Source of the DNA: Acidobacteriota bacterium
GTDB taxonomy: Bacteria > Acidobacteriota > Vicinamibacteria > Vicinamibacterales > UBA2999
Assembly (NCBI GenBank): GCA_016871195.1
Contig: VFZN01000007.1
Location: forward strand, 62,001 to 126,000
DNA: 64,000 bases
Reading direction: 5' to 3'
Notes under the pieces: model-generated
The model's database searches: none
What the model saw: only the letters and a program-made list of their open reading frames with translations
Told to the model about the DNA's origin: nothing
In this document: one piece after another, positions 34,813 to 42,580 of the stretch
Numbering within the stretch: the first letter of the stretch is position 1
Layout of the letters: every line of letters begins with the position of its first letter
Program-made: the position numbers and the translations under genes

Positions 34813-37353
34813 ATGAAGACAGTGTTTGCCGCAGCAGGAGCACTGGTGCTGGGAGGCGCGGTGCTGGTTGCGCAGACCGGTGCACCGAAGTCTGCGGCAC
34901 CGAAACCACAACCGACGTCGGTCCGGCCGACGGGGACCCAGGCGGCGGCTCCGAAGCCGGCGTCCGCCCCCGTGCCTGTGGTGGCCCATCGTGTGGCGGC
35001 ACCCGGCCTGGACTCGGTCGACCAGTCGAAGATGGTCGCGCAGTATTGCGCCACCTGCCACAGCGACCGCGGCAAGGCCGGCGGATTATCGCTTGCGGAC
35101 TACGACGCGTCCAAGGCGGCCGAGCACGCAGACGTGACCGAGAAGATCATCCGCAAGCTCAGGGCGGGCATGATGCCCCCCCAGGGTGCCCGGCGGCCTG
35201 AGGCCAGCCAGTTGGCCCTGCTGGCCACCTCCCTCGAGGACCGCGTCGACCAGGCCTCGGCCCTCAGGCCCAATCCCGGCCGTCGCCCCTTCCAGCGCCT
35301 CAACCGTGCCGAGTACGCCGCGGCCGTGCGTGACCTGCTCGAGTTCGATGTCGACGTGACGGCCTATCTGCCCCCCGACACGATCAGTGCCGGCTTCGAC
35401 AACGTGGCCGATGCACAAACGTTCTCGCCGACCCTGATGGATGGATACCTCCGGGCGGCCAGCCAGATCAGCCGCCTGGCCGTAGGTGACAAGTCAGCCA
35501 GTGCGACGTCGGTCACCTACAAGATTGGCCGAACGGCCTCGCAGATGCGACAGGTGGAAGGGGCCCCCATCGGCACCCGAGGCGGCATTTCGGTGGTGCA
35601 CACGTTCCCGGCCGACGGCGATTACGTCTTCAAGATGAACCTGCACAACGAGCCGCTCGGCGGCCTGGCGGGCCGCACATCGATGACGGTGCTCGACGTG
35701 AAGGAGGTGGTGGAGGTCTCCATCAACGGCGAGCGCGTGGCCCTGCTGCCGCTCAATACCCGGATGAGCGAAACCGATCCGGCCAACAGTCTCGACATTC
35801 AGACGCCTCCCATCCATGTCAGTGCCGGTCCGCAGCGTGTGTCGGCCGCCTTCCTGCAGAATCTGGATGGGCCCATCGACGACCTGCTGACGCCACTCGA
35901 GAACACGCTTGCCGATGTAAGCATCACCTTCGGCATCACCATGCTGCCTCACCTGCGCAATTTCACGGTGTTGGGGCCCTCCAACGTGACGGGTGTGTCG
36001 GAAACCGTCAGCCGTCAGCGCGTCTTTGTGTGCCGTCCGACATCGCCGGCCGAGGAAGAGACCTGCGCGCTCAAGATCGTCCGGAACCTGACAGGCAAGG
36101 CCTACCGTGGCGCGCCGTCGGCAGCCGACCTGCAGGATGCGATGAAATTCTACGAGCAGGGGCGCGAGCGCGGCGGCTTCGAGGGCGGCGTGCGTATGGC
36201 CCTGCAGTCGGTGCTGATGAGCCCACGGTTCCTGTTCCGCCTCGAGCCGATGCCGACCGCGTCACCGCTGCGCGCGTACCGCATCTCCGACACCGAGCTG
36301 GCCTCGCGGCTGTCGTTTTTCCTCTGGGGCACCTCGCCGGACGCGGACCTGCTGTCGGCCGCCTCGTCTGGCAGCCTCCGTACGACGACCGGGTTTAGCC
36401 GTCAGGTCAAGCGGCTGCTCGCCGACCGTCGCGCCCGCGCGCTGTCCGACCGGTTTGCGGCCCAGTGGCTGCGGCTGCAGGACCTCGACAAGATCATTCC
36501 CGACTATCTGACGTTTCCGCAGTACGATGCCACCCTCGGGGCGGCGATGGGCGAGGAAACCCGCTTGCTCTTCGAGAGCATCGTCCGCGAGGATCGGAGC
36601 GTGCTCGACCTGCTGACGGCGGATTACACCTTCGTCAATGAGCGGCTGGCCAAGCATTACAACCTGCCGAATGTGTCGGGAGCCGGCTTCCACCGCGTCG
36701 CGGTGCCCGAGTACCGCCGCGGTCTACTGGGGCAGGGCAGCATTCTCACCTTGACGTCAGTGGCCGATCGCACCTCGCCGGTGCAGCGCGGCAAGTGGGT
36801 GATGGAAGTGCTGCTGGGCTCACCACCGCCGGCGCCTCCACCGAACGTGCCATCGCTCGACGAGTCCGTGAAGACCACCGCGGGCGGCAAGATGCTATCG
36901 ACGCGCGAGCGGATGGAGGAGCACCGTAAGAATCCGTCGTGCAACTCGTGCCACCGTGTGATTGACCCGCTCGGGCTGGCGCTCGACAACTTTGACGCGA
37001 CGGGCGCCTGGCGCATCAAGGACAACGAAGTCCCGGTTGATGCTGATGGCGAGCTCTATGACGGCAGCCGCGTCAGTGGCCCGGCCGGTCTGCGTGAGGC
37101 GCTGATCCGGCACCAAGACGTCTTCCTGCTCAGCTTCACCGAGAAGATGATGACCTATGCGCTCGGTCGCCGCATTGAGGCGGCCGATATGCCGATGGTG
37201 CGCGCGGTGGTCCGCGACGCCCGGAAGCAGAACTACAGGATGTCGGCGTTTGTGCAGGGCATTGCCGCGAGCCCGGCCTTCCGCATGGCGGCGCCCGATG
37301 CCCCTGGGGCCGCACGGCCCGCCACCACCGATGCCGAGAAAGCCGTTCGCTAG
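34813..37353 (+). CDS. Exported DUF1592-type multidomain protein with cytochrome-c motif
   Basis: 846 residues. Signal peptide VFAAAGALVLGGAVLVAQ and a Pro/Ala linker, then a PSCyt1-like heme segment (YCATCHSDRGKAGG, residues about 77-95), DUF1587 (NRAEYAAAVRDLLEFDVD), DUF1595/DUF1592 (SDTELASRLSFFLWGTSPD), DUF1588 (RRGLLGQGSILTLT) with a second CxxCH (CNSCHRVIDPLGLAL), and DUF1585 at the end (YALGRRIEAADMP). Such proteins are paired with DUF1552 proteins in planctomycetes and Acidobacteriota; function unknown, probably periplasmic redox or polymer breakdown. 21 bases from the DUF1552 gene. Confidence 0.9.
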   Translation: MKTVFAAAGALVLGGAVLVAQTGAPKSAAPKPQPTSVRPTGTQAAAPKPASAPVPVVAHRVAAPGLDSVDQSKMVAQYCATCHSDRGKAGGLSLADYDASKAAEHADVTEKIIRKLRAGMMPPQGARRPEASQLALLATSLEDRVDQASALRPNPGRRPFQRLNRAEYAAAVRDLLEFDVDVTAYLPPDTISAGFDNVADAQTFSPTLMDGYLRAASQISRLAVGDKSASATSVTYKIGRTASQMRQVEGAPIGTRGGISVVHTFPADGDYVFKMNLHNEPLGGLAGRTSMTVLDVKEVVEVSINGERVALLPLNTRMSETDPANSLDIQTPPIHVSAGPQRVSAAFLQNLDGPIDDLLTPLENTLADVSITFGITMLPHLRNFTVLGPSNVTGVSETVSRQRVFVCRPTSPAEEETCALKIVRNLTGKAYRGAPSAADLQDAMKFYEQGRERGGFEGGVRMALQSVLMSPRFLFRLEPMPTASPLRAYRISDTELASRLSFFLWGTSPDADLLSAASSGSLRTTTGFSRQVKRLLADRRARALSDRFAAQWLRLQDLDKIIPDYLTFPQYDATLGAAMGEETRLLFESIVREDRSVLDLLTADYTFVNERLAKHYNLPNVSGAGFHRVAVPEYRRGLLGQGSILTLTSVADRTSPVQRGKWVMEVLLGSPPPAPPPNVPSLDESVKTTAGGKMLSTRERMEEHRKNPSCNSCHRVIDPLGLALDNFDATGAWRIKDNEVPVDADGELYDGSRVSGPAGLREALIRHQDVFLLSFTEKMMTYALGRRIEAADMPMVRAVVRDARKQNYRMSAFVQGIAASPAFRMAAPDAPGAARPATTDAEKAVR

Positions 37354-37374
37354 GACGTCAGTAGAGGAGACGCG

Positions 37375-38784
37375 ATGGTTATCACGAAGAAGCACATTTC
37401 ACGCCGCACGCTGCTTCGGGGCATGGGCGTCACCATGTCCCTGCCGTTCCTCGACGCGATGGTGCCGGCCGGCACGGCCTACGCCCAGGCGATGCCCAAG
37501 CGGGTGCGCCTGGCGGCCATCGAAATCGTCCACGGCGCGGCTGGCAGCACCGCCTACGGGGCCAAGAAATTCATGTGGGCCCCCGAGAAGGTGGGTCGCG
37601 GCTTTGACCTGTCGCCAAGCAGTCTCGCGCCCATGGAACCGTTCCGTGAACATCTGACCATTGTCAGCAACACCGACGTGCGTAATGCCGAGGCGTTTAC
37701 GGCTCCGGAAATCGGTGGCGACCACTTCCGGTCGAGCGCGGTCTTCCTGACGCAGTGCCATCCGAAGCAGACGCAGGGGTCGGACGTGTATGTCGGCACC
37801 TCGCTCGATCAGATGTATGCGCAGAAATTTGGGCAGGAAACCGCCATCCCGTCGATGCAGCTCTGCATCGAGAACGTCGACCAGGCGGGTGGCTGCTCCT
37901 ATGGCTACTCCTGCGTCTACACCGACAGCATCAGCTGGGCATCGCCCACCGAGCCGCTGCCGATGATTCGCGATCCGCGCGTGGTGTTCGACACGCTGTT
38001 CGGGGTGGGCGCCACGCCCGGCGAGCGTCGCGAGCGTCGTGCTGAGGACAAGAGCATCCTCGACTGGCTGGGTGACGCCGTGGCGCGTCTCAACAAGGAC
38101 CTCGGCGCCGAAGACCGCGCCCGTCTGGCCGACTACCTCGACGACGTGCGTGAGATCGAACGCCGTATCGAGCGTGTTGAGGCCCAGAACCGAACTGGCG
38201 AGGAACGCGAACTGCCGGGCGCGCCCATTGGCGTGCCCGATGACTTCGCCGAGCACATCAAGCTCATGTTCGATCTGCAGGCCATCGCCTTCGCCTCAGA
38301 CACGACCCGCGTCTTCGCCTTCAAGCTCGGGCGCGACGCCTCGAACCGCGTCTATCCCGGCAGCGGATACAAGGCGGCCTTCCACTCAGCCTCCCACCAC
38401 CAGGACCGCGACGACCGCATCACCGAGTACGCCAAGATCAACAAATATCACGTCAGCCTCTTGCCGTACTTCCTCGAGAAGCTCAGGAATACGAAGGAAG
38501 GCGACTCGAACCTGCTCGACAACACGCTGGTCATCTACGGGTCGCCGATGGGCAACTCGAATGTCCACAATCACAAGCGCTGCCCGCTCATTTTCGCCGG
38601 CCACGCTGGCGGCGCCCTGAAGGGCGGCGTGCACATCAAGGGGGCCGACGGCACACCGATGGCCAACGCGCTGCTGACCGCGGCCCATGCGGTGGGACTG
38701 ACCGACATGACGTCGCTCGGCGATAGCACGGCGACGCTCGACCTCAACGCCGCACCCGAGTCGACGGTGCAGGCGGCAGAGTAG
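37375..38784 (+). CDS. DUF1552-family exported protein
   Basis: 469 residues. The N-terminus SRRTLLRGMGVTMSLPFLDAM is a twin-arginine signal, so the protein is folded and possibly cofactor-loaded before export. The body fits DUF1552, related to the alkaline-phosphatase/sulfatase-like DUF1501 group: DHFRSSAVFLTQCHPKQT near the start, LDNTLVIYGSPMGNSNVHNH near the end. No enzymatic role is established. It follows the DUF1592 gene by 21 bases and precedes the ankyrin gene by 4 bases, a single operon. Confidence 0.9.
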   Translation: MVITKKHISRRTLLRGMGVTMSLPFLDAMVPAGTAYAQAMPKRVRLAAIEIVHGAAGSTAYGAKKFMWAPEKVGRGFDLSPSSLAPMEPFREHLTIVSNTDVRNAEAFTAPEIGGDHFRSSAVFLTQCHPKQTQGSDVYVGTSLDQMYAQKFGQETAIPSMQLCIENVDQAGGCSYGYSCVYTDSISWASPTEPLPMIRDPRVVFDTLFGVGATPGERRERRAEDKSILDWLGDAVARLNKDLGAEDRARLADYLDDVREIERRIERVEAQNRTGEERELPGAPIGVPDDFAEHIKLMFDLQAIAFASDTTRVFAFKLGRDASNRVYPGSGYKAAFHSASHHQDRDDRITEYAKINKYHVSLLPYFLEKLRNTKEGDSNLLDNTLVIYGSPMGNSNVHNHKRCPLIFAGHAGGALKGGVHIKGADGTPMANALLTAAHAVGLTDMTSLGDSTATLDLNAAPESTVQAAE

Positions 38785-38788
38785 TCTC

Positions 38789-40522
38789 ATGCGCACACGA
38801 CTTCTGATCGGTGCGCTCACCAGCCTCGGTGGGGCCCTGTGCCTGACCGCGCTGCTGAGCGCCAGCAGTACCCAGGCGGGTAAAGGTGCCGTGGCCGACG
38901 CCGCGCAACGTGGCGACCGGGAGGCTGTCAAGGCCCTGCTCAAGGACGCCGCTGACGTGAATGGCGCCCAGGGCGACGGCATGACCGGGCTGCACTGGGC
39001 CGCCATGAAGGGCGATGCCGAGATGACGCAGATGCTTGTGTATGCCGGCGCCAACGTGAATGCCACGACGCGCCTCGGCAGCTACACGCCGCTGTTCCTG
39101 GCGGCGCGTCAGGGGCAGCCCTCGGTCATTCCTGTGCTCGTGAAGGCGGGCGCCAAGGCGACGCAGACGACCACGACCGGCACCACGCCGCTCATGGTGG
39201 CCGCCGCGTCGGGCAGTGCCGAAACAGTCAAGGCCCTGATGACCGCCGGTGCCGATGTGAACGCCGTCGAGTCGGTGCGTGGGCTCAACGCCCTGATGTT
39301 CGCCGCGTCGGCGAACCGTGCCGAGGCCATCAAGTCGCTGGTCGCTGGTGGTGCCGACGTGATGGCGGCGACCAAGGTTATCGACCTCAACGCCATGACG
39401 CGGGGCGGCACGGGCTTCAATGGCGGCAACCCGCCGGTGCCCGGTCAGCCGCCGCGCGAGGGCCAGCAGCCGGCGCGTCCGGGCGCTGGCGGGCGGCCGG
39501 CCCAGGTGCCCGGTGTCGACCGCCAGTTCCAGCTCAACGAACTGGTGGCCGGACAGGGGGGCTTCACGCCTCTGCTGTTCGCCGCACGCGACGGCTTTAC
39601 CGAAGCGGCCGTGGCGCTGCTCGACGCCGGCGCCGACGTGAACCAGGTGGCGGCCAGCGACCAGAACAGCCCGCTGCTGACGGCGCTTATCAATGGACAC
39701 TTCGACCTCGCCAGGGTGCTGATTGACCGTGGGGCCGATGTAAATTGGACGGCCGATAACGGTGTGGCGCCCCTCTACGCCGTGCTCAACGTCCAGTGGG
39801 CGCCCAAGGCGCTCTATCCCCAGCCGCAGGCATACCGTCAGCAGAAACTCTCGTATCTCGACATGATGCAGGTGCTGCTCGACAAGGGAGCCGACGTCAA
39901 TGCGCGCCTCCGCAAGAAGGTGTGGTACTCCGGATACAGCTTCGACCTGTCGGGGGTCGATGAGATTGGTGCGACGCCCTTCTGGCGCGCCGCCTATGCC
40001 GCCGACGTCGATGCCATGAAGCTGCTGGCGCGGTACGGCGCGGACCCGCACATCCCCAGCATGAAACCCGCGGGGCGTCCGCGACTGGGCGATGGTGAGC
40101 AGCGCGACACGCGCGATGTGTCGAAGGCGCCTCCTGTGCCTGTCGGCGGTCCGTCCGTAACTCCGCTCATGGCGGCCGCGGGTGTCGGCTATGGCGAGGG
40201 TTTCGCCGCCAACGCCCATCGCTTCGCCCCTGGGGGCATGATGGCGGCCGTCAAGTATCTGGTGGAAGTGCACGGTGCCGATGTCAATGCCGTCGACCAT
40301 GATGGCCAGGCGGCGCTGCATCATGCGGCCGCACGCGGCGATAACGAGATGATTGAGTACCTTGTCTCGAAGGGCGCAGATGTGAAAGTGGTCGACCGCG
40401 AGGGGCGCACCACCGCCGACATGGCCAATGGCCCCGTGCAGCGCATCCAGCCGTTCCCGGAGACCATCAAGCTACTCGAATCGCTCGGCGCGAAGAACAA
40501 CCACAAGTGCGTCTCCTGCTGA
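38789..40522 (+). CDS. Exported ankyrin-repeat protein
   Basis: 577 residues. A signal peptide (LTSLGGALCLTALLSASSTQA) precedes at least ten ankyrin repeats with the TPLxxAA pattern (for example GMTGLHWAAMKGDAEM, GTTPLMVAAASGSAETV). A Pro/Gly-rich linker near residues 210-245 splits the array. Cys residues cluster at the extreme C-terminus (KCVSC). Likely a periplasmic protein-binding scaffold for the two upstream products; the operon arrangement is seen, the partnership is inferred. Confidence 0.9.
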   Translation: MRTRLLIGALTSLGGALCLTALLSASSTQAGKGAVADAAQRGDREAVKALLKDAADVNGAQGDGMTGLHWAAMKGDAEMTQMLVYAGANVNATTRLGSYTPLFLAARQGQPSVIPVLVKAGAKATQTTTTGTTPLMVAAASGSAETVKALMTAGADVNAVESVRGLNALMFAASANRAEAIKSLVAGGADVMAATKVIDLNAMTRGGTGFNGGNPPVPGQPPREGQQPARPGAGGRPAQVPGVDRQFQLNELVAGQGGFTPLLFAARDGFTEAAVALLDAGADVNQVAASDQNSPLLTALINGHFDLARVLIDRGADVNWTADNGVAPLYAVLNVQWAPKALYPQPQAYRQQKLSYLDMMQVLLDKGADVNARLRKKVWYSGYSFDLSGVDEIGATPFWRAAYAADVDAMKLLARYGADPHIPSMKPAGRPRLGDGEQRDTRDVSKAPPVPVGGPSVTPLMAAAGVGYGEGFAANAHRFAPGGMMAAVKYLVEVHGADVNAVDHDGQAALHHAAARGDNEMIEYLVSKGADVKVVDREGRTTADMANGPVQRIQPFPETIKLLESLGAKNNHKCVSC

Positions 40523-40578
40523 CGGCGCGCACCTGACGCGACATGCCGCGGGCCCATGCCCCGGCCGCAATTCTCCAC

Positions 40579-40606
40579 GGCCTGCCGGGAACACTCCCGG
40601 AGGGCC
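40579..40606 (+). terminator. Terminator stem after the ankyrin gene
   Basis: GGCCTGCCGGGA, loop ACAC, TCCCGGAGGGCC form a stem with one two-base internal mismatch, followed by GTTGTTG. It lies 56 bases after the ankyrin stop and 20 bases before the end of the convergent SRPBCC gene. The T content is modest. Confidence 0.65.
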
Positions 40607-40626
40607 GTTGTTGTCTGCGGGCCGCC

Positions 40627-41088
40627 TCAGCGGCGAACAGCACTCGGTGGGGCTTCGCAGTACTGACGCGTCACACGGTGCCGGTGCCGGAACATCTGGA
40701 CCAGGCCCGGGGTGACCAGGAGGGGGGCGGCCCAATTGAGCAGCGCACCTCCGGGCAGGTCGTAGCTGATGCGATCGGTCAGCCGCGTGGTATCGGCATC
40801 CACGGAGGCAAACTCGTGTCGGTGCACCCAGCGCCTGAACGGCCCTGACACCTGCGTATCGACAAAGAGCGTGGGTCGCTCGACCACGGGATGCTCTGCT
40901 ACCCAGGTGAACAACCCGGCGAGGCGCAGTACGACGCGCAGGCCCACAGCGAGTGGTCCAGATCGCGACACGACCTTCACAGGGGGAAATGCGGGGGTCA
41001 GCAGCGGCAGGGCGTCCTCGCGCTCGTGGAAGGCAAACACGGCCTCGATGGGGGCCCGCACCACGACCGACCACACAAAGTCAGGCAT
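40627..41088 (-). CDS. SRPBCC/START-like ligand-binding protein
   Basis: 153 residues. FVWSVVVRAPIEAVFAFHE is the standard opening of the helix-grip fold, followed by FPPVKVVSRSG, the FVDTQVSGPFRRWVHRHEF strand pair and the C-terminal helix. Members bind hydrophobic ligands or act as cyclases; ligand unknown. ATG 41088 overlaps the end of the upstream pseudouridine synthase gene by eight bases. Confidence 0.75.
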   Translation of the reverse strand: MPDFVWSVVVRAPIEAVFAFHEREDALPLLTPAFPPVKVVSRSGPLAVGLRVVLRLAGLFTWVAEHPVVERPTLFVDTQVSGPFRRWVHRHEFASVDADTTRLTDRISYDLPGGALLNWAAPLLVTPGLVQMFRHRHRVTRQYCEAPPSAVRR

Positions 41089-41986
41089 GGCCAATCATAG
41101 CGGTCCACTCCTCGGGGCGCGGAGAGGTGACCTCGCATCGATCCCCCGACGCAAGATGCGAAAAGGCGACCCGCGTCGCGTGCAGCATGTAGCCGCCGTC
41201 ACCGGGTAGGGCCGTGGCTGTTGGCGAAATCACGCCTCCGGTCCGATACAAAGGGTCGCCGACGAGGGGATGACCGAGCACGGCCAGATGAATGCGAATC
41301 TGATGCGGCCGGCCCGTTGTAATCCGGACACGACACTCGCAGCACGCGGCATGCCTCCTGATCACGTCCACGTGCGAGTGTGCCGGACGCCCGGTCGGCA
41401 ACGCGGCGTGCACCGCACCCAGTCGTCCGTGGGGCATCGGACCGATAGGAGCCGTCACATCGATGGCATCAAACGTGGGGGTGCCCTGTGCCACGGCCGT
41501 ATACTCCTTGTCGACCTCATGGCGTTGCCAGGCGGCCGACAGCCGCGCACCAGCGTCCGGTGTCCGCGCAACGACCACCAGGCCGGACGTGTAACGCCCA
41601 AGCCGATGTACGGGCGCGGCCGAGGGCCACTGTCTCCTGAGCAGGTGCAGCAAGGTGTGCTCGAAGAAACCGCCGGCGGGCATCGTCGGCAGCCCGGAGG
41701 GCTTGTCAACCACGACGACGTCATCGTCTTCGTGGCAGATGCGATAGTGCAGGGGGACTTCGGGTTCGTCCCAGGGGGGCCGCACCCAGACGATTACGGC
41801 TTCGCGCCGCAGTGGCGAGTCGGCGGCTGCGGCCTGTCCGTCGACCGAGACCTCGCCGTCGTGGCAGCGCCGCTGCCACTCGGCCAGAGAACTGTGACGG
41901 AAGCGGGTCGCCAGCCACATGGCGACGGTCGCGCGGTGGTCATCATCAGCCACGACGCGGTAGTGGCATCCACCGTTGAGGGACAT
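41081..41986 (-). CDS. RluA-family pseudouridine synthase homologue, catalytic Asp replaced
   Basis: 301 residues. S4-like N-terminus (SLAEWQRRCHDGEVSVDG), VVVDKPSGLPTMPAG and RITTGRPHQIRIHLAVLGHPL are typical. The active-site motif reads HRLGRYTSGLVV, with Gly130 in place of the Asp that is essential in characterised family members. I recall other RLGRxTSG homologues, so a variant subgroup may exist. Either the nucleophile is supplied differently or the protein binds RNA without catalysis. It overlaps the SRPBCC gene. Confidence 0.82.
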   Translation of the reverse strand: MSLNGGCHYRVVADDDHRATVAMWLATRFRHSSLAEWQRRCHDGEVSVDGQAAAADSPLRREAVIVWVRPPWDEPEVPLHYRICHEDDDVVVVDKPSGLPTMPAGGFFEHTLLHLLRRQWPSAAPVHRLGRYTSGLVVVARTPDAGARLSAAWQRHEVDKEYTAVAQGTPTFDAIDVTAPIGPMPHGRLGAVHAALPTGRPAHSHVDVIRRHAACCECRVRITTGRPHQIRIHLAVLGHPLVGDPLYRTGGVISPTATALPGDGGYMLHATRVAFSHLASGDRCEVTSPRPEEWTAMIGHA

Positions 41987-42121
41987 GGTGAAGAAAGTGC
42001 CTGGCTCGCAGGCGGACGCATCGGACCAATACGCGCCGGCGATACGTCGGTGGTGGAACTGGTCGAGTCAGGTCCAGGGCCCCAGCGCGTGCGCGTGGGC
42101 CTAGGGGTCATAGGACTGAGG

Positions 42122-42484
42122 TTATTTCACAATCGCGGTCGGCTGGCCGTTGCGATACTGCAGCGTGATGTGTGACGCCTTGCACAGGTCAAGCTTGGTC
42201 CAGATGACATCGTCGTCGTCCTCGTCAACAATCTTGAGGTCCCACATGCACTCCTTGGCTTTGGGCGAGAACACAATCTCGACGGACTGACCATTCGGCA
42301 GAACGTCTTTCCCCAGGATGTCTTCCCCCCACTCGTTGTCGGCGGCCGGCGAGACATACAATTCAGCAATCGTCAGCGTGGTTTGATTCAACAGTTCGAA
42401 ATCAAGCTTGCTGCCCTGCGCTGACACGAGTTGGGTCGCCATGACCCCGACGACACAGAACGTTGTAATGAGAGATCGAAACAT
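42122..42484 (-). CDS. Small secreted protein, conserved family without a name
   Basis: 120 residues. Signal peptide LITTFCVVGVMATQLVSAQ, then a beta-rich domain with FELLNQTTLTIAELYVSP, NEWGEDILGKDVLPNG and CMWDLKIVDEDDDDVIW. I recall this pattern (NxT-x-I-x-ELYVSP ... W-G-x-D-x-LG) in many short secreted proteins from several phyla, without an assigned role. A Cys pair (near residues 79 and 99) may form a disulfide. GGGGGAC lies upstream of the ATG. Confidence 0.7.
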   Translation of the reverse strand: MFRSLITTFCVVGVMATQLVSAQGSKLDFELLNQTTLTIAELYVSPAADNEWGEDILGKDVLPNGQSVEIVFSPKAKECMWDLKIVDEDDDDVIWTKLDLCKASHITLQYRNGQPTAIVK

Positions 42485-42580
42485 GATACGTCCCCCGGCT
42501 GAAGAGCATCACGACGGAACGATACCAATGGGTGCGCGCGGGACGCGACAGCGTGAGCGATAGAGATTCTATGTGATTAG

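Noticed and set aside
40523-40578. Short frames after the ankyrin gene
   Set aside because: No start with ribosome site and no conserved motif; the space is filled by the terminator that follows.
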